DNA of 64,000 nucleotides from Delphinapterus leucas (GCF_002288925.2 NW_022098076.1:70719858-70783857), one strand, 5' to 3'. Shown: positions 47,840 through 59,741, counted from the first letter of the stretch. Translations and numbers: made by a program. The notes: generated from the letters alone by a model not told the origin.

Positions 47840-48830
47840 CTATAATAAGAGATATGTACAAGATGCAGTAAGAACAACAACAACAACAAAAACCCTCCCT
47901 GCCTGAAGAACAAGAAGGTCAAAGAAATCTTGGCTTAAGAGAGGGCCATGGCAGGGAGTGTCCCTAAATACAGAGGCAGGTGGGGTCAGGCTACTACATC
48001 TGTGCTGAGCTGTGTATTTCTGATGGAAGCTGGATGACGAAAAGTTTAAAAAAGAATTAGAAGGATAAGCAATAATTCCCCTGAAGGACAGGGGTGCTGA
48101 GGCTAAACAAAACATAAAATATATACAATGCCATGAGGCACAGCACAGAAAGAAGTCTAGCACATTGTAAGCCATTAGATATAACTGAATTATACTGGGT
48201 ATTAACAGTGCTAAATTAAGTTTAAAATATGGGCCATGTGCTAAATATGTGTGTGCCATGTTAAATAATTTTGATGTTGTCCTATAGTCGATGGGAGATC
48301 CTACAATGAGGGACTAACATCATGAGGTTGGTGTAATAAAAAAGGGACCTTGGTGGATGCTTAAGGATGGATAAGAAGAAAAGGTTTGAAGATTTAAAAA
48401 AGCCCATCTCTTCCACAAAATCCTGCTGAAATATTCCACTAGACCTTCTGGGTTCTACATTGGCAGAATGAGACTTCCTTTTTTCCCTCTTTGTACTTCG
48501 TGTAGGTTCTATTTTTTATGCATTGACTATACTGACATATATGCATTTTTAGCTCCCTAACTAAAATGAGATTCTCCAGCAAACTTTTCAACCAAAACAA
48601 AACAATAAACTTCCACACAACCAGTATTAAAATGTTCATTAAAATAATGCATGAGTCTAGGTTCTGTGGGTTTCAAAAAGGAATAAGGCCCACATCCTAT
48701 TCCAGTGAGCTTTTTGTTTGTAAAATACAGCATATAAACAGGTATTCTAAGACAGTATAAAAGTATGAAAGTGTGTTATATATATCTATTTACTTCTACA
48801 AACTTGAAAACAAAAGAACACTCTGTAAAG
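47840..48830. other. Intergenic DNA, nothing assigned
   Basis: A short (AAC)n run lies at 47873-47890. The 139-codon reverse frame over 47840-48259 has no recognisable domain and was not accepted as a gene. Confidence 0.4.
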
Positions 48831-48834
48831 AAGT

Positions 48835-48925
48835 TGCCATTTGAAATAGGCCTTGACGCACAGGCAGGATTTGAACACAAAGTGATTTGGTAAAGGCAAG
48901 AGAGAAGTACTAGAACAAGCAGAGG
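48835..48925 (-). repeat. L2-like fragment (weak)
   Basis: The + strand atttgaaataggccttgacg, then aggcaggatttgaacacaaa, resembles inverted L2. Short and diverged. Confidence 0.3.
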
Positions 48926-48929
48926 AGTT

Positions 48930-50345
48930 GAGATTTAAAAAAAGAAAAAAGGAGCTATAATTTCTTAACAAATATTCTGTTAGTACTGAAATTTCCCTGA
49001 TTTTTTTTTTGTGATTGTTATTAACAGTTTGTTTTAATCCAGATCCAAAGAAGTTACATAAACATTGTGGTTGAATAATGTGTCTGACTCTTTTTTAAAC
49101 TATAGGTTCCCCCTACCTAGTACCTCTTTTTTCTTTTAATTTGTTCTACTTTTTTCTATTTGACATGTGAGCAGACAGTTCACTCAATCACCTTGATGGT
49201 TTTACTAATCCCCCCTTTTAGACAAAACAATAGAAGATGGTTCCTTACCAAGACTTCAGATAAAAGTATCTATTTGCTGAGTATATTTAAAGAGATGTGC
49301 TAAGACAGACCCTCTCTGGAAAGTACTTTGCCACTAATTACTACGATGGATAGAAAATTATGCAAATTTGGTGAATTAATATTTTAAATACCCAGTGTGT
49401 GAGTGTTAGGGGTTAATTTCATTAACAATGTTTTCCTTTGTAAGCTAAAGAATTTCAGTTTGTATGTCTAAATCTTTCAAGATATTAGAGTGAACCTTAT
49501 AAAACTGCCTACAAAAAAGAGCAATTTCATTGGTTAAACCTAATAGAAATGAAAATGATTTTATTTATTCATACTTAGTGTAATCGATATTATTTACAAT
49601 GATCTAATATATTTGTTATGGCATATTCCCATAAATTAATCAAGCAGGTTTGTATAGATTAATATCCAGATTACTTTACTTTTCAAAGACAGATTACTGT
49701 TTTCATTTCTATATAATTCTCTAATTCAGTGTCAAATTTGTGCTTAAAGGGCAACTGGAAATATCTGGCAAGATGTGAGAAAGTGGAAACTGTGTGAAAA
49801 TGTCTATAATGACTTAAACAGATTATGTATCACTAAGATCCCCCTGGGATGTCAAGGTCAAAATGAGTGAAAGTATTCACTGCTTATCAGTGTAAGTCAG
49901 GGAGCAGAATGTGGGCACTTTATAAGAACTATTACCCAACCCTATAGAACCAGACTAACTTACAGAATTTAATGCTTAGTTGAGATAAAAACATGCTTGG
50001 TCTCAGTGAATTGAGTGTGAAGGTGCATGTAACAATCATAAGTCTGAACTGGAATTATTTAATAACCAGTCTGGTTGGAAGCAATTGGTCTCCAAGGAAT
50101 GTTAGGCAATTTTCCCTCAATTTGAGTTAAACATTATGCCAGAAAAAGAACTCTAATGACTAGTCACTTTGTGACTGCTGAACAGATTTCTCTCTAACTT
50201 AACAAAAGCCAGAAAAATATATTCGAGATGAAAGTAGCCACTATTACTCATTTGGTTAGGTCTTAAAAGACTCTTACTCTGGATGTGGAGCACTGAGAGT
50301 AAATTTGAATACCTTTGGTTGGCTCTGACTTGGGCCCTAAACTCC
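48930..50345. other. AT-rich intergenic DNA, nothing assigned
   Basis: No gene or repeat recognised. Confidence 0.4.
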
Positions 50346-50361
50346 TCCAAAAGAATATATA

Positions 50362-50936
50362 TGTGGAATCTAGAAGAATGGTATAGATGACCTTATTTGC
50401 AAAGCAGAAATAGAGACACAACATAGAGAACAAACGTATGGATACCAAGGGGGAAAGGGGTGGGGTGGGAGGAATTGGGAGACTGGGATTGACACTTATA
50501 CACTATTAATGCTATGTATAAAATAGACAACTTGGGCTTCCCTGGTGGCGCAGTGGTTGAGAGTCCGCCTGCCGATGCAGGGGACACGGGTTCGTGCCCT
50601 GGTCTGGGAAGATCCCACATGTCGCGGAGCGGCTAGGCCCGTGAGCCATGGGCACTGAGCCTGCGCATCCGGAGCCTGTGCTCCGCAACGGGAGAGGCCA
50701 CAACAGTGAGAGGCCCGCGTACTGCAAAAAAAAAAAAAGAAAAAAAAATAGACAACTGATAGGAACATGCTGTATAGCACAGGGAACTACACTTAATGCA
50801 CTGTGGCATCCTAAATGGGAGGGAAATCCAAAAGGGAGGGGGATATATGTATATGTATGGCTGATTCATTTTGCTGTGCAGTAGAAGCTAATACAACATC
50901 AGAAAGCAACTATACTCCAATAAAAATTAATTTAAA
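50362..50936 (+). mobile_element. 5'-truncated LINE-1 3' UTR, interrupted by a SINE
   Basis: Begins in the L1 3' end at gtggaatctagaagaatggt and ends aactatactccaataaaaat with an A tail. Flanked by a 13-bp duplication, aaaagaatatata, at 50349-50361 and 50937-50949. An older subfamily than the 1-6191 copy, and split by the SINE at 50533-50745. Confidence 0.92.
50533..50745 (+). mobile_element. Young CHR-2-type tRNA-derived SINE nested in an L1
   Basis: The A-box-like tggtggcgcagtgg at 50543-50556 and B-box-like ggttcgtgccc at 50589-50599 are the internal RNA polymerase III promoter derived from a tRNA. It ends in an interrupted A tail. A 12-bp duplication, aaatagacaact, lies at 50521-50532 and 50746-50757. 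It interrupts the L1 3' UTR, so it inserted later. Confidence 0.97.
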
Positions 50937-50949
50937 AAAAGAATATATA

Positions 50950-51620
50950 AATGAAGAGGGTTTTCTAGGAAGTAGGGTGACTTAGTGGCTTTTCATAGCC
51001 ACTCAACAAACCTCGGCCTCAACAGCCTTACCTAGGAAAAACAAAAACAGTTTTGGCTTGATATACAAAGGGGAAAAGTATGCATGTGTCATTCTCTAGG
51101 AGATTAAGCATGAATGTGTGAATTTGGAATATCACATATGTGGATCTCAGATTTCCAGCTAAAAATATCATAACCTCAGCGATGTGATACACCCTTAATG
51201 TACAGTCTGTCAATCTTAATATATGCACTAGGAAGAATCTAATGCCCTTGAGAGTTATCCAGGAAGGGAATTATTCCAATGAAGAGAAAAGTCCTTTTAA
51301 TATTTTCTGATTCTGATCACAATTCTCTCTCTGTGGTTACAGCAACCATTGAGCAAAAATCTGAACAAGTGAATACACAGATGGGTCAAAAAAATTTTAA
51401 GAAACATATTTCATCTGCTCTAGCATTACTGGATTCCATTATATTTAGCTTCTTCTTTTCCAAGAGGGTACCCAGGTGAAATACAGCAAAGTGTCAATTT
51501 GCCTTAGGCATTTTGTTTCAATAGAAACAGTCTAGTATTCAGAAACTCATGTCATAATTTCATTTCTGTGACTTTTTCCATGATCACTGAAAAGTTATTG
51601 AAACTCTCTATGACACAGTT
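50950..51620. other. Intergenic DNA, nothing assigned
   Basis: No gene or repeat recognised. Confidence 0.4.
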
Positions 51621-51636
51621 TCAAAAATTAGAGTAG

Positions 51637-51983
51637 GACCTCCCTGGTGGCACAGTGGTTAAGAATCTGCCTGCCAATGCAGCAGACACAGGTTCAATCC
51701 CTGGTCTGGGAAGATCCCACATGCTGCGGAGCAACTAAGCCCATGTGCTACAATTACTGAGCCTGCGCTCTAGAGCCTGCAAGCATACTGAGCCTGTATG
51801 CCACAACTACTGAAGCCCTCACGCCTAGAGCCTGTGCTCTGCAACAAGAGAAGTCAGTGCAATGAGAAGGCCACACACTGCAACAAAGAGTAGCCCCCAC
51901 GTGCCACAACTAGAGAAAGCCAGTGTGCAACAATGCAGACCCAACGCAGCCAAAATAAAGAAAGAAAGAAATGAAAATACTTT
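51637..51983 (+). mobile_element. CHR-2-type tRNA-derived SINE, long older form
   Basis: Starts acctccctggtggcacag, contains the B-box-like ggttcaatccc, repeats gagcctg-type units in the body, and ends acccaacgcagccaaaataa plus an (AAAG)n-like tail. Flanked by a 13-bp duplication with one mismatch, aaaattag-A/G-gtag, at 51624-51636 and 51984-51996. Confidence 0.93.
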
Positions 51984-52194
51984 AAAATTAGGGTAGATCA
52001 ATATTATCAAGCTACAGAAATGCCAAGGAAAAATGAGGCCCAAGAAACCTTTTTTTTTTGCATTGTGAATTCACATTGGAGAAATTAGCAGTAAGAGGGT
52101 AACTAAGAATGAAGTCCAATTGTATGGACTTAAGGATGTAGGAAATGAAAAAATAGAACCATGATCTTAGAATCAGTACAGAACCAAATAGAGC

Positions 52195-52350
52195 TTTAGG
52201 ATCATTTAGGTGAGCTACTGAATTTTACAGAAAGAAAGTAAAACCAGGCAAAACAACTGTCCAAAGGTCAAAAGCTCATGAGAGGAAGAACTGGGATCAA
52301 TCTCAGGTTCCCTAATTCTAATCAGATATTCTTACCACTACATCATAATG
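52195..52350 (-). repeat. MIR-like SINE
   Basis: The + strand order, tactgaattttacagaaaga, gtccaaaggtcaaaagctca, aactgggatcaatctcaggt, is inverted MIR. Confidence 0.55.
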
Positions 52351-52665
52351 GATAATTACAAAGAGAAAAAGAAAAAAGATGGGTAATTGTAGTAGAGTTA
52401 AAGTTTCATTAATTAAATTATTTTCTAAGTTCTCCAAATCTTGAAATATCAACAATAAGACTTAGAGTTCTGAGATACTGCCTGCTTATGGGATAATTAA
52501 CATCTGTCCCATACAATCTATCAGTAAGTATAGAATTCTCCACTAAAATTAATTGTACTGCAGTTATATGTTAAAACAAAGACTGTTCATTTATTTTGCA
52601 TGCACTGGCAAAGAAACCAATTTTTGAGTGAAAAACAAAATATTAAAAAATTATTCTACAATCCT

Positions 52666-53587
52666 CTAGGGGGTGGGACTTCAAGAATAATGGAGTAAGG
52701 AGCTCTGCAGACCTTCTCCCCCAGCAAAACAAAAATATAATACAACTGATGAAAATCATTAAAACATACACACACACAATCATTTAAAATGCCTGGATAC
52801 TGTCCTAAGGACATAGAGAAAATGGAGAATAATTCACTCAAGAAAATCTACCTAATCTCTAATAGAATAGAGAGGGTCTATGGAATTTGAGTGGCTTCAT
52901 TGCCTGTGTGCCAGCTCTTTGTTTTGGAAGCTCTACTGGAAGTATGTTCAGGTCCCCCTCCTCCCAGCTCCCAGTCTGGGGTTACAGTTGTATCCTCAGA
53001 GGGGCAGACTACTGGCATTCTCATCCTCCAATCCCACAAACCCTGTTCCAAGTTGCAGAGGCTCTGCTTCAGGCAGCCTTAGCCAAAATGACCAAGTCTC
53101 TCTTTGTCCCACCCAGCCCCCAATGATAGGACACAAATTCTCCCCATGTGCAGTAGGCTGAGAATACTGGGACCCAGACTGCCCTCGCCCCTAGGGCTGA
53201 GGTTCCATGACAGGAAGGGCAAGTTGAGACTAGGATCTGGCAGCCTACCCTCATTGCCCTCTCAGAGGGCAGAGTTACCTCCTGGAAAAGAGGATTCCTG
53301 TACCCGCACCTATGCGGTGACACAGAGTTTCTGCACGGAGAAAAGGCAGGTCTTTAGTATAAAGAGCTCTGTAGTTCTGCCTTTGGAAAAAGAATGGAGC
53401 ACTTACTCCATGCCTAAGACCATCATTGAAAACAATGGTAATCTTTGTAGAGAGCAATGAAAAGGAGGCTGGTAGCTCTGATACAAGTGAAACAGCAGAA
53501 CATCCAGAAGCTTAGAAGACTGAAAGAGGGGTCAGGCTGATACAGCCAAGAAGAGTCCTCTGAAGGTCAGAGAGAAAAAAAAACACA
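52666..53587 (+). mobile_element. Probable old L1 5' UTR-like segment
   Basis: A block clearly GC-richer than its surroundings that starts gggactt-caagaataatggagtaagg, resembling the 'agatggcggagtaggaag' opening of old L1M 5' UTRs, and joins the decayed L1 ORF2 downstream. No ORF1-like frame lies between them. Overlapping frames of 60-118 codons here carry no domain. Assignment is by position and weak resemblance only. Confidence 0.4.
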
Positions 53588-55183
53588 ATTCAACAATAAT
53601 AGTTGGAAACATTAATACTCCACTTTCAATGATAGATAGACCTAGCAGAAGATCAACAAAGAAATAGAACAACATGAAAAAAAACAAAGAAAAACTAGAC
53701 TTATACATCTACAAAACATTTCACACAAGAGCAGCAGAATACAGCTCCCTTTTAAGTGCAAATGGTACATTTTACAAGATAGACCACACACAAGCCTCAA
53801 TAAATTTAATAAGATCGAAATCATACAAAGTATGCTTCCTGACCACAATGGAATGAAATTAGCAATCAATAATAAAAGGACATTTGGGAAATTCACAAAT
53901 ATGTGTGCATTAATAACACACTCTTAAATAACCAGTTGTTCAAAGAAGAAATTACAAAGGAATTTAGAAAATACCTTGAGATGAGTAAAAACAAAAACAC
54001 AAAATACTGAAACTAGAGGTTCAACTGAAGCAGTGCTCAGAGAAATTTATAGCTGTGAACACCTACAGTAAAAAAGAAAGGTATCAAGTCAATGACCTAA
54101 CTTTCCACCTTAAGAAACTAGAAAAATAAAACCAAACTAAACCCACAGCAAGCAGGAAGAAGGAAACAATAAAGAATGGAAATAAATAAAACAGAGAATA
54201 GAAAAACAATAGAGAAAATCAACAAAACCAAAAGTTGGTTCTTTGATAAGATCAACAAAATTGACAAATCTTTAGCTAAACTGGCCAAGATAAACAAAGA
54301 AGACTCAAACTACTAAAATCTAGAAATAAAAAAAAAAAGAGTAGGTATTAGTACCAATCTTACAGAAACAAAAATTAATGTAAGGGAATTCTATCAACAA
54401 TGATCTATATGCTCACAGTTATATAACTTAGATGGAAATGACAAAGTCTTAGAAAGATTCTAATTACTGAAACTGACTTATGAAGAAATTAAAAACTCTG
54501 AATAGACCTATAACAAAAGATTGATTAAGTAATTTAAAATGTTCCCACAAAGGAAAGTTCAGACCCAGCTGGCTTCATTGGTAATTCTACCAACTATCAC
54601 AGAAGAATTAATGATAATTATTCACAAACGCTTCCAACATATAAACAAGGAGAGAACACTTCCCAGCTATTTTTGAGGCCAATATTAACCAAATGAGATA
54701 TCACAAGAAAAACTACAGCCCAATAGCCCTTGAATATAGATGCAAAAATACTTAACAAAATATTAGCAAGCCAAATCCAGCAATCTATAAATAGGATTAT
54801 AAATCATAACCAAGTGTAATTGATCCCAGAAATACAAGGTCAGTTTAATATTCAAAAATCAATGAATGTAATACATCATATTAATAGAAAAAAAGACAAA
54901 AACCATATGATCAACTCAATTGATGCAGAAAAAGTATTTGACAAAATCCAACATCCTGTTATGATAAAAATGCTAAATAAACTAGGATTACAATAGAACT
55001 AACTCAACCTGAAAAGGTCTTCTATGAAAAACCCACAGCAAACATCATACTTAATGATGAAAATGTGAATGGTTTCACTCTACAATCAGGAATAAGTCAA
55101 ATAGGTTCACTCTTGCCACTTCTATTAAATACTGTACAAGACATTCTAGTCAGACAAATGAGGTTTTTTACAAAGATATTCAG

Positions 55184-56760
55184 TTTAATTAGGTCCTATT
55201 TGTTTATTTTTGCTTTTATTTTCATTACTCAAGGCAGTCGACCAAAAAAGATCTAGCTTTGATTTACGTCAAGGAGTGTTGTGCTATGTTTTCCTCTAAT
55301 AATGTTATAGTATCCAGCCTTATATTTAGGTCTTTCTTTAATCCATTTTGAGGTTTAGGTTTTCTTGTTTGTTTGTTTGTTTATGGTGTTAAGGGAGTGT
55401 TCTAATTTCATTATTTTACATGTAGCTGTCCAATTTTCCCAGCACCACTTACTGAAGAGACTGTCTTTTCTCCATTGTATATTCTTGTCTCCTTTGTCAT
55501 AGATTAGGTGGCCATAGGTGCGTGGGTTTATCTCTGGACTCTCTATCCTGTTCCATTGATCTATATTTCTGTTTTTGTGCCAGTACCATACTGTTTTGAT
55601 TGCTGTAGCTTTGTAGTATAGTCTGAAGTCAGGGAGCTTGATTCCTTCAGCTTTAGCAAAAGGCAGCCACAAACAAAATGAAAAGACAACCCTCAGAATG
55701 GAAGAAATATTTTCAAATGAAGCAACTGAAAAGTGATTAATCTCCAAAATATATAAACAGCTCATGCAGCTCAATATCAAAAAAACAAACAACTAATCAA
55801 AAAATGGGCAGAAGACCTAAATAGACATTTCTCCAAAGAAGACATACAGATGGGCAAAAGGCACATGAAAAGATGTTCAACATCACTAATTATTAGAGAA
55901 ATGCAAATCAAAACTACAATGAGGTATCACCTTACACTGGTCAGAATGGCCATCATCAAAAAATCTACAAATGATAAATGCTAGAGAGGGTGTGGAGAAA
56001 AGGGAACCCTCCTACACTGTTGGTGGGAATGTAAACTGGTACAGCCACTATGGAGAACAGGATGGAGGTTCCTTTAAAAACTAAAAATAGAGCTACCATA
56101 TGACCCAGCAATCCTACTCGTGGGCATATATCTGGAGAAAACCATAGGTCAAAAGGATGCATGCACCCCGATGTTCATTGCAGTACTATTTACAATAGTC
56201 AGGACATGGAAATGTCCATCAACAGAGGAATGGATAAAGAAGATGTGGTATATATATATACAATGGAATATTACTCACCCATAGAAAGGAATGAAATAAT
56301 GTCATTTGCAGCGACATGGATGGACCTAGAGATTGCCATACAGAGTGAAGTAAGTCAGAAAGAGAAAGACAAATGTTATATAATATTGCTTATATGTGAA
56401 ATCTAGAAAAATGGTTCAGATGAACTTATTTGCAAAGCAGAAATAAAGTCACAGATTAGAAAACAAACTTTTGGTTACCAAGGGGGGAAGAGGGGGTGGG
56501 ATGAATTGGAAGATTGGGATTAATATATATACACTAAGATTGGGATTAATATATATACACTACTATATATAAAATAGATTAACTAATGAGAGCCTACTGT
56601 ATAGCACAAGGAACTCTACTCAATGCTCTGTAGTGACCTAAAAGGGAAGGAAATCTAAAAAAGTGGAAATATGTACTGTATATGTATAAATGATTCACTT
56701 TGCTGTACAGCAGAAACTAGCACATTGTAAAGCAACTATACTCCAATAATAATTTTAAAA
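55184..56760. mobile_element. Younger LINE-1 with 5' inversion (twin-primed) nested in the older L1
   Basis: The first part, 55184-55659, is L1 ORF2 in reverse orientation, equivalent to about 4588-5033 of the intact copy. From about 55660 to the A tail at 56760 it is in + orientation from about 5048 onward through the 3' UTR. Flanked by a 12-bp duplication with one mismatch (aaaga-T/C-attcag) at 55172-55183 and 56761-56772. This layout is that of twin priming. Translations confirm both parts: reverse [20 protein letters not shown] and forward MEYYSPIERNEI. Confidence 0.92.
56511..56562 (+). repeat. 26-bp perfect tandem duplication
   Basis: A unit starting agattgggattaatat and ending acacta, present twice back to back at 56511-56536 and 56537-56562, in the 3' UTR of the twin-primed L1. 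Confidence 0.97.
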
Positions 56761-57694
56761 AAAGACATTCAGACTTGAAATGAAACAGAAAACTATCTCT
56801 ATTTGCAGGTGATATGATTTTGCATATAGAGAACCCTAAGTAATATGCGCACATACACACACAACTATTGGAACTAATAAATAAGTTCAGCAAGATTGAA
56901 GGACATAAGAAAATATACCAAAATAAACTGTATTTCTTTCACGAGCAATAAAAAATAAAAAAATGCAATTACGAAAACAATTGCATTTACAATAGCATCA
57001 AAAATAATTACTTAGGAGTAAATTTTTAAGGGAAATTTAAGACTTCTACACTGAAAATTAAACTATAATTTACTGTTGAAAAAAACTGAAGATCTAAATA
57101 AATAAAAAGATATCTCATGTTCTTGAATGGGAAGATTTAATATTGTTAAGATAGAAATACTTCTCAAATTGATCTATAGACTCTATTCAAACCTTATCAA
57201 AATCTCAAATGGCTTTCTTGCAGAAATTGACAAGCTGATGCTAAAATTCATATAGAAATTCAAGGGACTCAGAATAGTCAGAACAATCTTTAAAAAAAAT
57301 CACAAAGTTGGAAGACTCATACTTCTAGGTTTCATAACGTGACAAGAAGCTACACTGTGGTACTGGCATAAAATAATAGACATATGGATCAATGGAAGGG
57401 AGTTGAATCCAGAAATAAACCCATATACTTATGGTTAATTGATTTTTTGACCAGGGTGCCAAGATAGTTCAATGGGGAAAAAAACAGTCTTTCTAACAAA
57501 GGACAAGAGGACAACTGTATATCTACATTTGAAAGAATGAAGCTAGACCCCTACCTCAGAATATACAGAAAAAAAGTAACTCAAAATGGATCAAAGACAT
57601 AAATGTAAGAATTCAAGCTATAAAACATTTAGAAGAAAACATAGGAGGAAATCGTCATGACCTTTGATTTGTCTATGGTTTCTTTCTTTAAATA

Positions 57695-57935
57695 TCTTTA
57701 ATTTTTAAATTGAATTTGAGGGTTTTTTTCCCTTGTAATTCAATCATGTCAACAGTCTTATATTTGGTAGTCTACTCTGTAATAAAGCATAATTCTTTTC
57801 TCAGATTTAAGAATAAGATTGCTATTACACTCTTATTTTTAATAATGTAAGAATAGCTGAAATTTTCCATTTTTCTGTAATATGAACTGTTATATTCAAA
57901 TTATTTTCATTATTATTGTTTTTAAAAATTTCCTC
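57695..57935. other. AT-rich intergenic DNA, nothing assigned
   Basis: No gene or repeat recognised. Confidence 0.4.
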
Positions 57936-57937
57936 AC

Positions 57938-58740
57938 AAAATTACATTTATTTCTGGTTTTGATGAGATGATAGACAAAGTAACAGTGACAAGAATTCAG
58001 TATGATGATTTGACTCTGACAGTAATAAAATGTGTATCTTGGGCATGTCTTTTACCTCAACTTATCTGTATACCACTGAAGAGATGTGGAACAAGGGACC
58101 TGTTAGATATAGTTTCCTGGGTAGTCCGTAACTTTGTCTATCATGTTGATCACTTTTTGGCCCATATAAAAGCACTGGATAAAAAAAAAATATTTGTTGA
58201 AGGCAAATCTCTATGAATTAATCCATACCTGTATTTCTAAGCTACTGGTGACCTTTGTATGGACGTGAAACAATCAAAGCTCCAATCAAAGCAAACAGAA
58301 GAACTAAAAAAATTAAAAAGTCTGAAACACAGTTTAAATCAGTATTCATTGATTTCTGGGATACTACATTCAAAGAGCAATAAACAGCGGCGGATTCTAA
58401 AAGAAGTGGCCATAGACACTAATCAAAGAGATAATACATTTACAAAATAATGCAGTCTCAAGTTTTTCAGGAACATTTGCATAATCAGGTGGTAGCAGCT
58501 TCAGGAATGCAGTTTTTGAGTACAAAAGACAATAATCTTCCATCACTGTTGAAATCATTAAAAGCTATAAACTACTGCATTAGTGTAGTTTTAGATAATG
58601 TTCAATCAAAATATTTATTCATGAGAAAGAATACTTTAACAATAGACTCACAAAGTGTGTCATTTGTCTTTTTTGGTTTTTATCATGAAAGCAATTTGCT
58701 CTTTTTTGGCTTTTATCATGAAAGCAATTTGCTGTTGTTC
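57938..58740 (+). pseudogene. Unidentified decayed coding-like block
   Basis: Not recognised. One frame stays open to 58216, is broken by stops (58214-58216 and one more before 58259), and reopens in the same frame at 58259-58450. Coding-like sequence then continues in another frame from 58450 to 58743. Translation includes LLDIVSWVVRNFVYHVDHFL and EELKKLKSLKHSLNQY, which read like an ordinary cellular protein rather than a transposon, but I cannot name a family. No A tail or intron structure is evident. Alternatives are a fragment of a processed pseudogene, an unrecognised repeat, or chance open frames in AT-rich DNA. Confidence 0.25.
58667..58732 (+). repeat. 33-bp tandem duplication, in frame
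   Basis: Two adjacent copies, 58667-58699 and 58700-58732, differing at one base, starting tcttttttgg and ending gcaatttgc. 33 is a multiple of three, so the translation repeats FFGFYHESNLL. Confidence 0.95.
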
Positions 58741-58884
58741 TAAGGTTATTATGATGAAACATATGACATTTGAAATAATTATGACATTGGCTAAATAGTC
58801 TTTTCCTAAATGATTCATAGTTGGAAAGGCACATCTACTTTTCTAGTCTTGGTAAATCATTTCACTTGGTTGAATTGTGTTAAT

Positions 58885-59150
58885 AAAGACAATAGGCACC
58901 TACTGGGTGCTTACTACGTGCCATCCATGACAGTGGCTCTTTGTCCCTTGCTATATTTAAGCCTCCCAACAACATCATGAAGTCAGTATTGTTATTCCAA
59001 TTTTACAGAAGACGGAACTGAGGTGAAACAAAATTAAATAGCCTGCCTATGTCACACAGCTAGCAGAATAACAAGGCTTGAATACAAATTTGTTCTGCCC
59101 CAAATTTTGTGCTGTCTGTAGTATTTTTCTACATAGTAACTTCTAAATGT
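58885..59150 (-). repeat. MIR SINE
   Basis: The + strand carries gggtgcttactacgtgccat, cccaacaacatcatgaagtc, attttacagaagacggaact and gtcacacagctagcagaata: inverted MIR in good order. Confidence 0.82.
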
Positions 59151-59154
59151 TTGC

Positions 59155-59740
59155 ATTTAGACTTAAGTACAATGAGTGAATGAGTATAGAGTGGCAACTC
59201 CAGTCTAACTCTGCTAAATTAGATGGATAACATCATCCTCACCTGGGATTAAGAGGATACTGTTATTTCTACTTTTATGATGCTTGCCTTAGGTGAATTT
59301 TGTATTAATTTATTGAAATAGTCCAAGGTATTCTGCTCTAGATATCACAGTGGCAAGCCAGGTGATAGGAACTTTATTAGAATGATGATAATTCTTCATA
59401 TCCAAACTGTAAATTCACAAATTCTCAAAATTTAATCATTCTGAATCTATACAGTATTCTCTTGCTGACTGCTCCATCTACTATGGCAAAGTGTAGAACT
59501 CTGAGTGTAGAAGGGACAGTTCTTCTGGAATGAGTTCCCTGGAGAAGGATGTATGCTTGCCAAACCAAGCAAAAGTTCTTGGCACTAAGAATTTGTTCAC
59601 ACTATTAGAATACTGCAGAATTGTTTTAGATCTGCTAGTCAAAATTCATTATAATAAACTGCAGAGCTTTTCATAAACTCCCACTGCTATGCAGTTTAAG
59701 TCCCCATTCCTAAGCTTCTGATGCCCTGCCTGATTTATTC
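59155..59740. other. Intergenic DNA, nothing assigned
   Basis: No gene or repeat recognised. Confidence 0.4.
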
Positions 59741-59741
59741 A

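Larger units (their letters stand above)
53588..57690 (+). mobile_element. Decayed old LINE-1 (ORF2 part), split by a younger L1
   Basis: Follows ORF2 order: an endonuclease part near 53590-53880 (translation at 53674-53856 with FHTRAAEYSSLLSANGTFYK, matching [20 protein letters not shown] of the intact copy), the reverse transcriptase region (ccatatgatcaactcaattg at about 54903), then after the inserted element the tatctctatttgcaggtgat block (56793) and downstream ORF2 to about 57690. Many stops and indels. The 3' UTR and A tail are missing. Confidence 0.85.

Noticed and set aside
47840..48259. 139-codon reverse frame
   Set aside because: Begins or ends in a low-complexity (AAC)n run and has no domain; length compatible with chance.
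50543..50599. A- and B-box pattern suggesting a tRNA gene (and the same in other SINEs)
   Set aside because: The head of a tRNA-derived SINE: no full cloverleaf, and it continues into the SINE body and A tail.
53104..53460. 118-codon frame and overlapping frames at 52880-53323
   Set aside because: Several frames are open together in a GC-richer block, which reflects composition; probably old L1 5' UTR.
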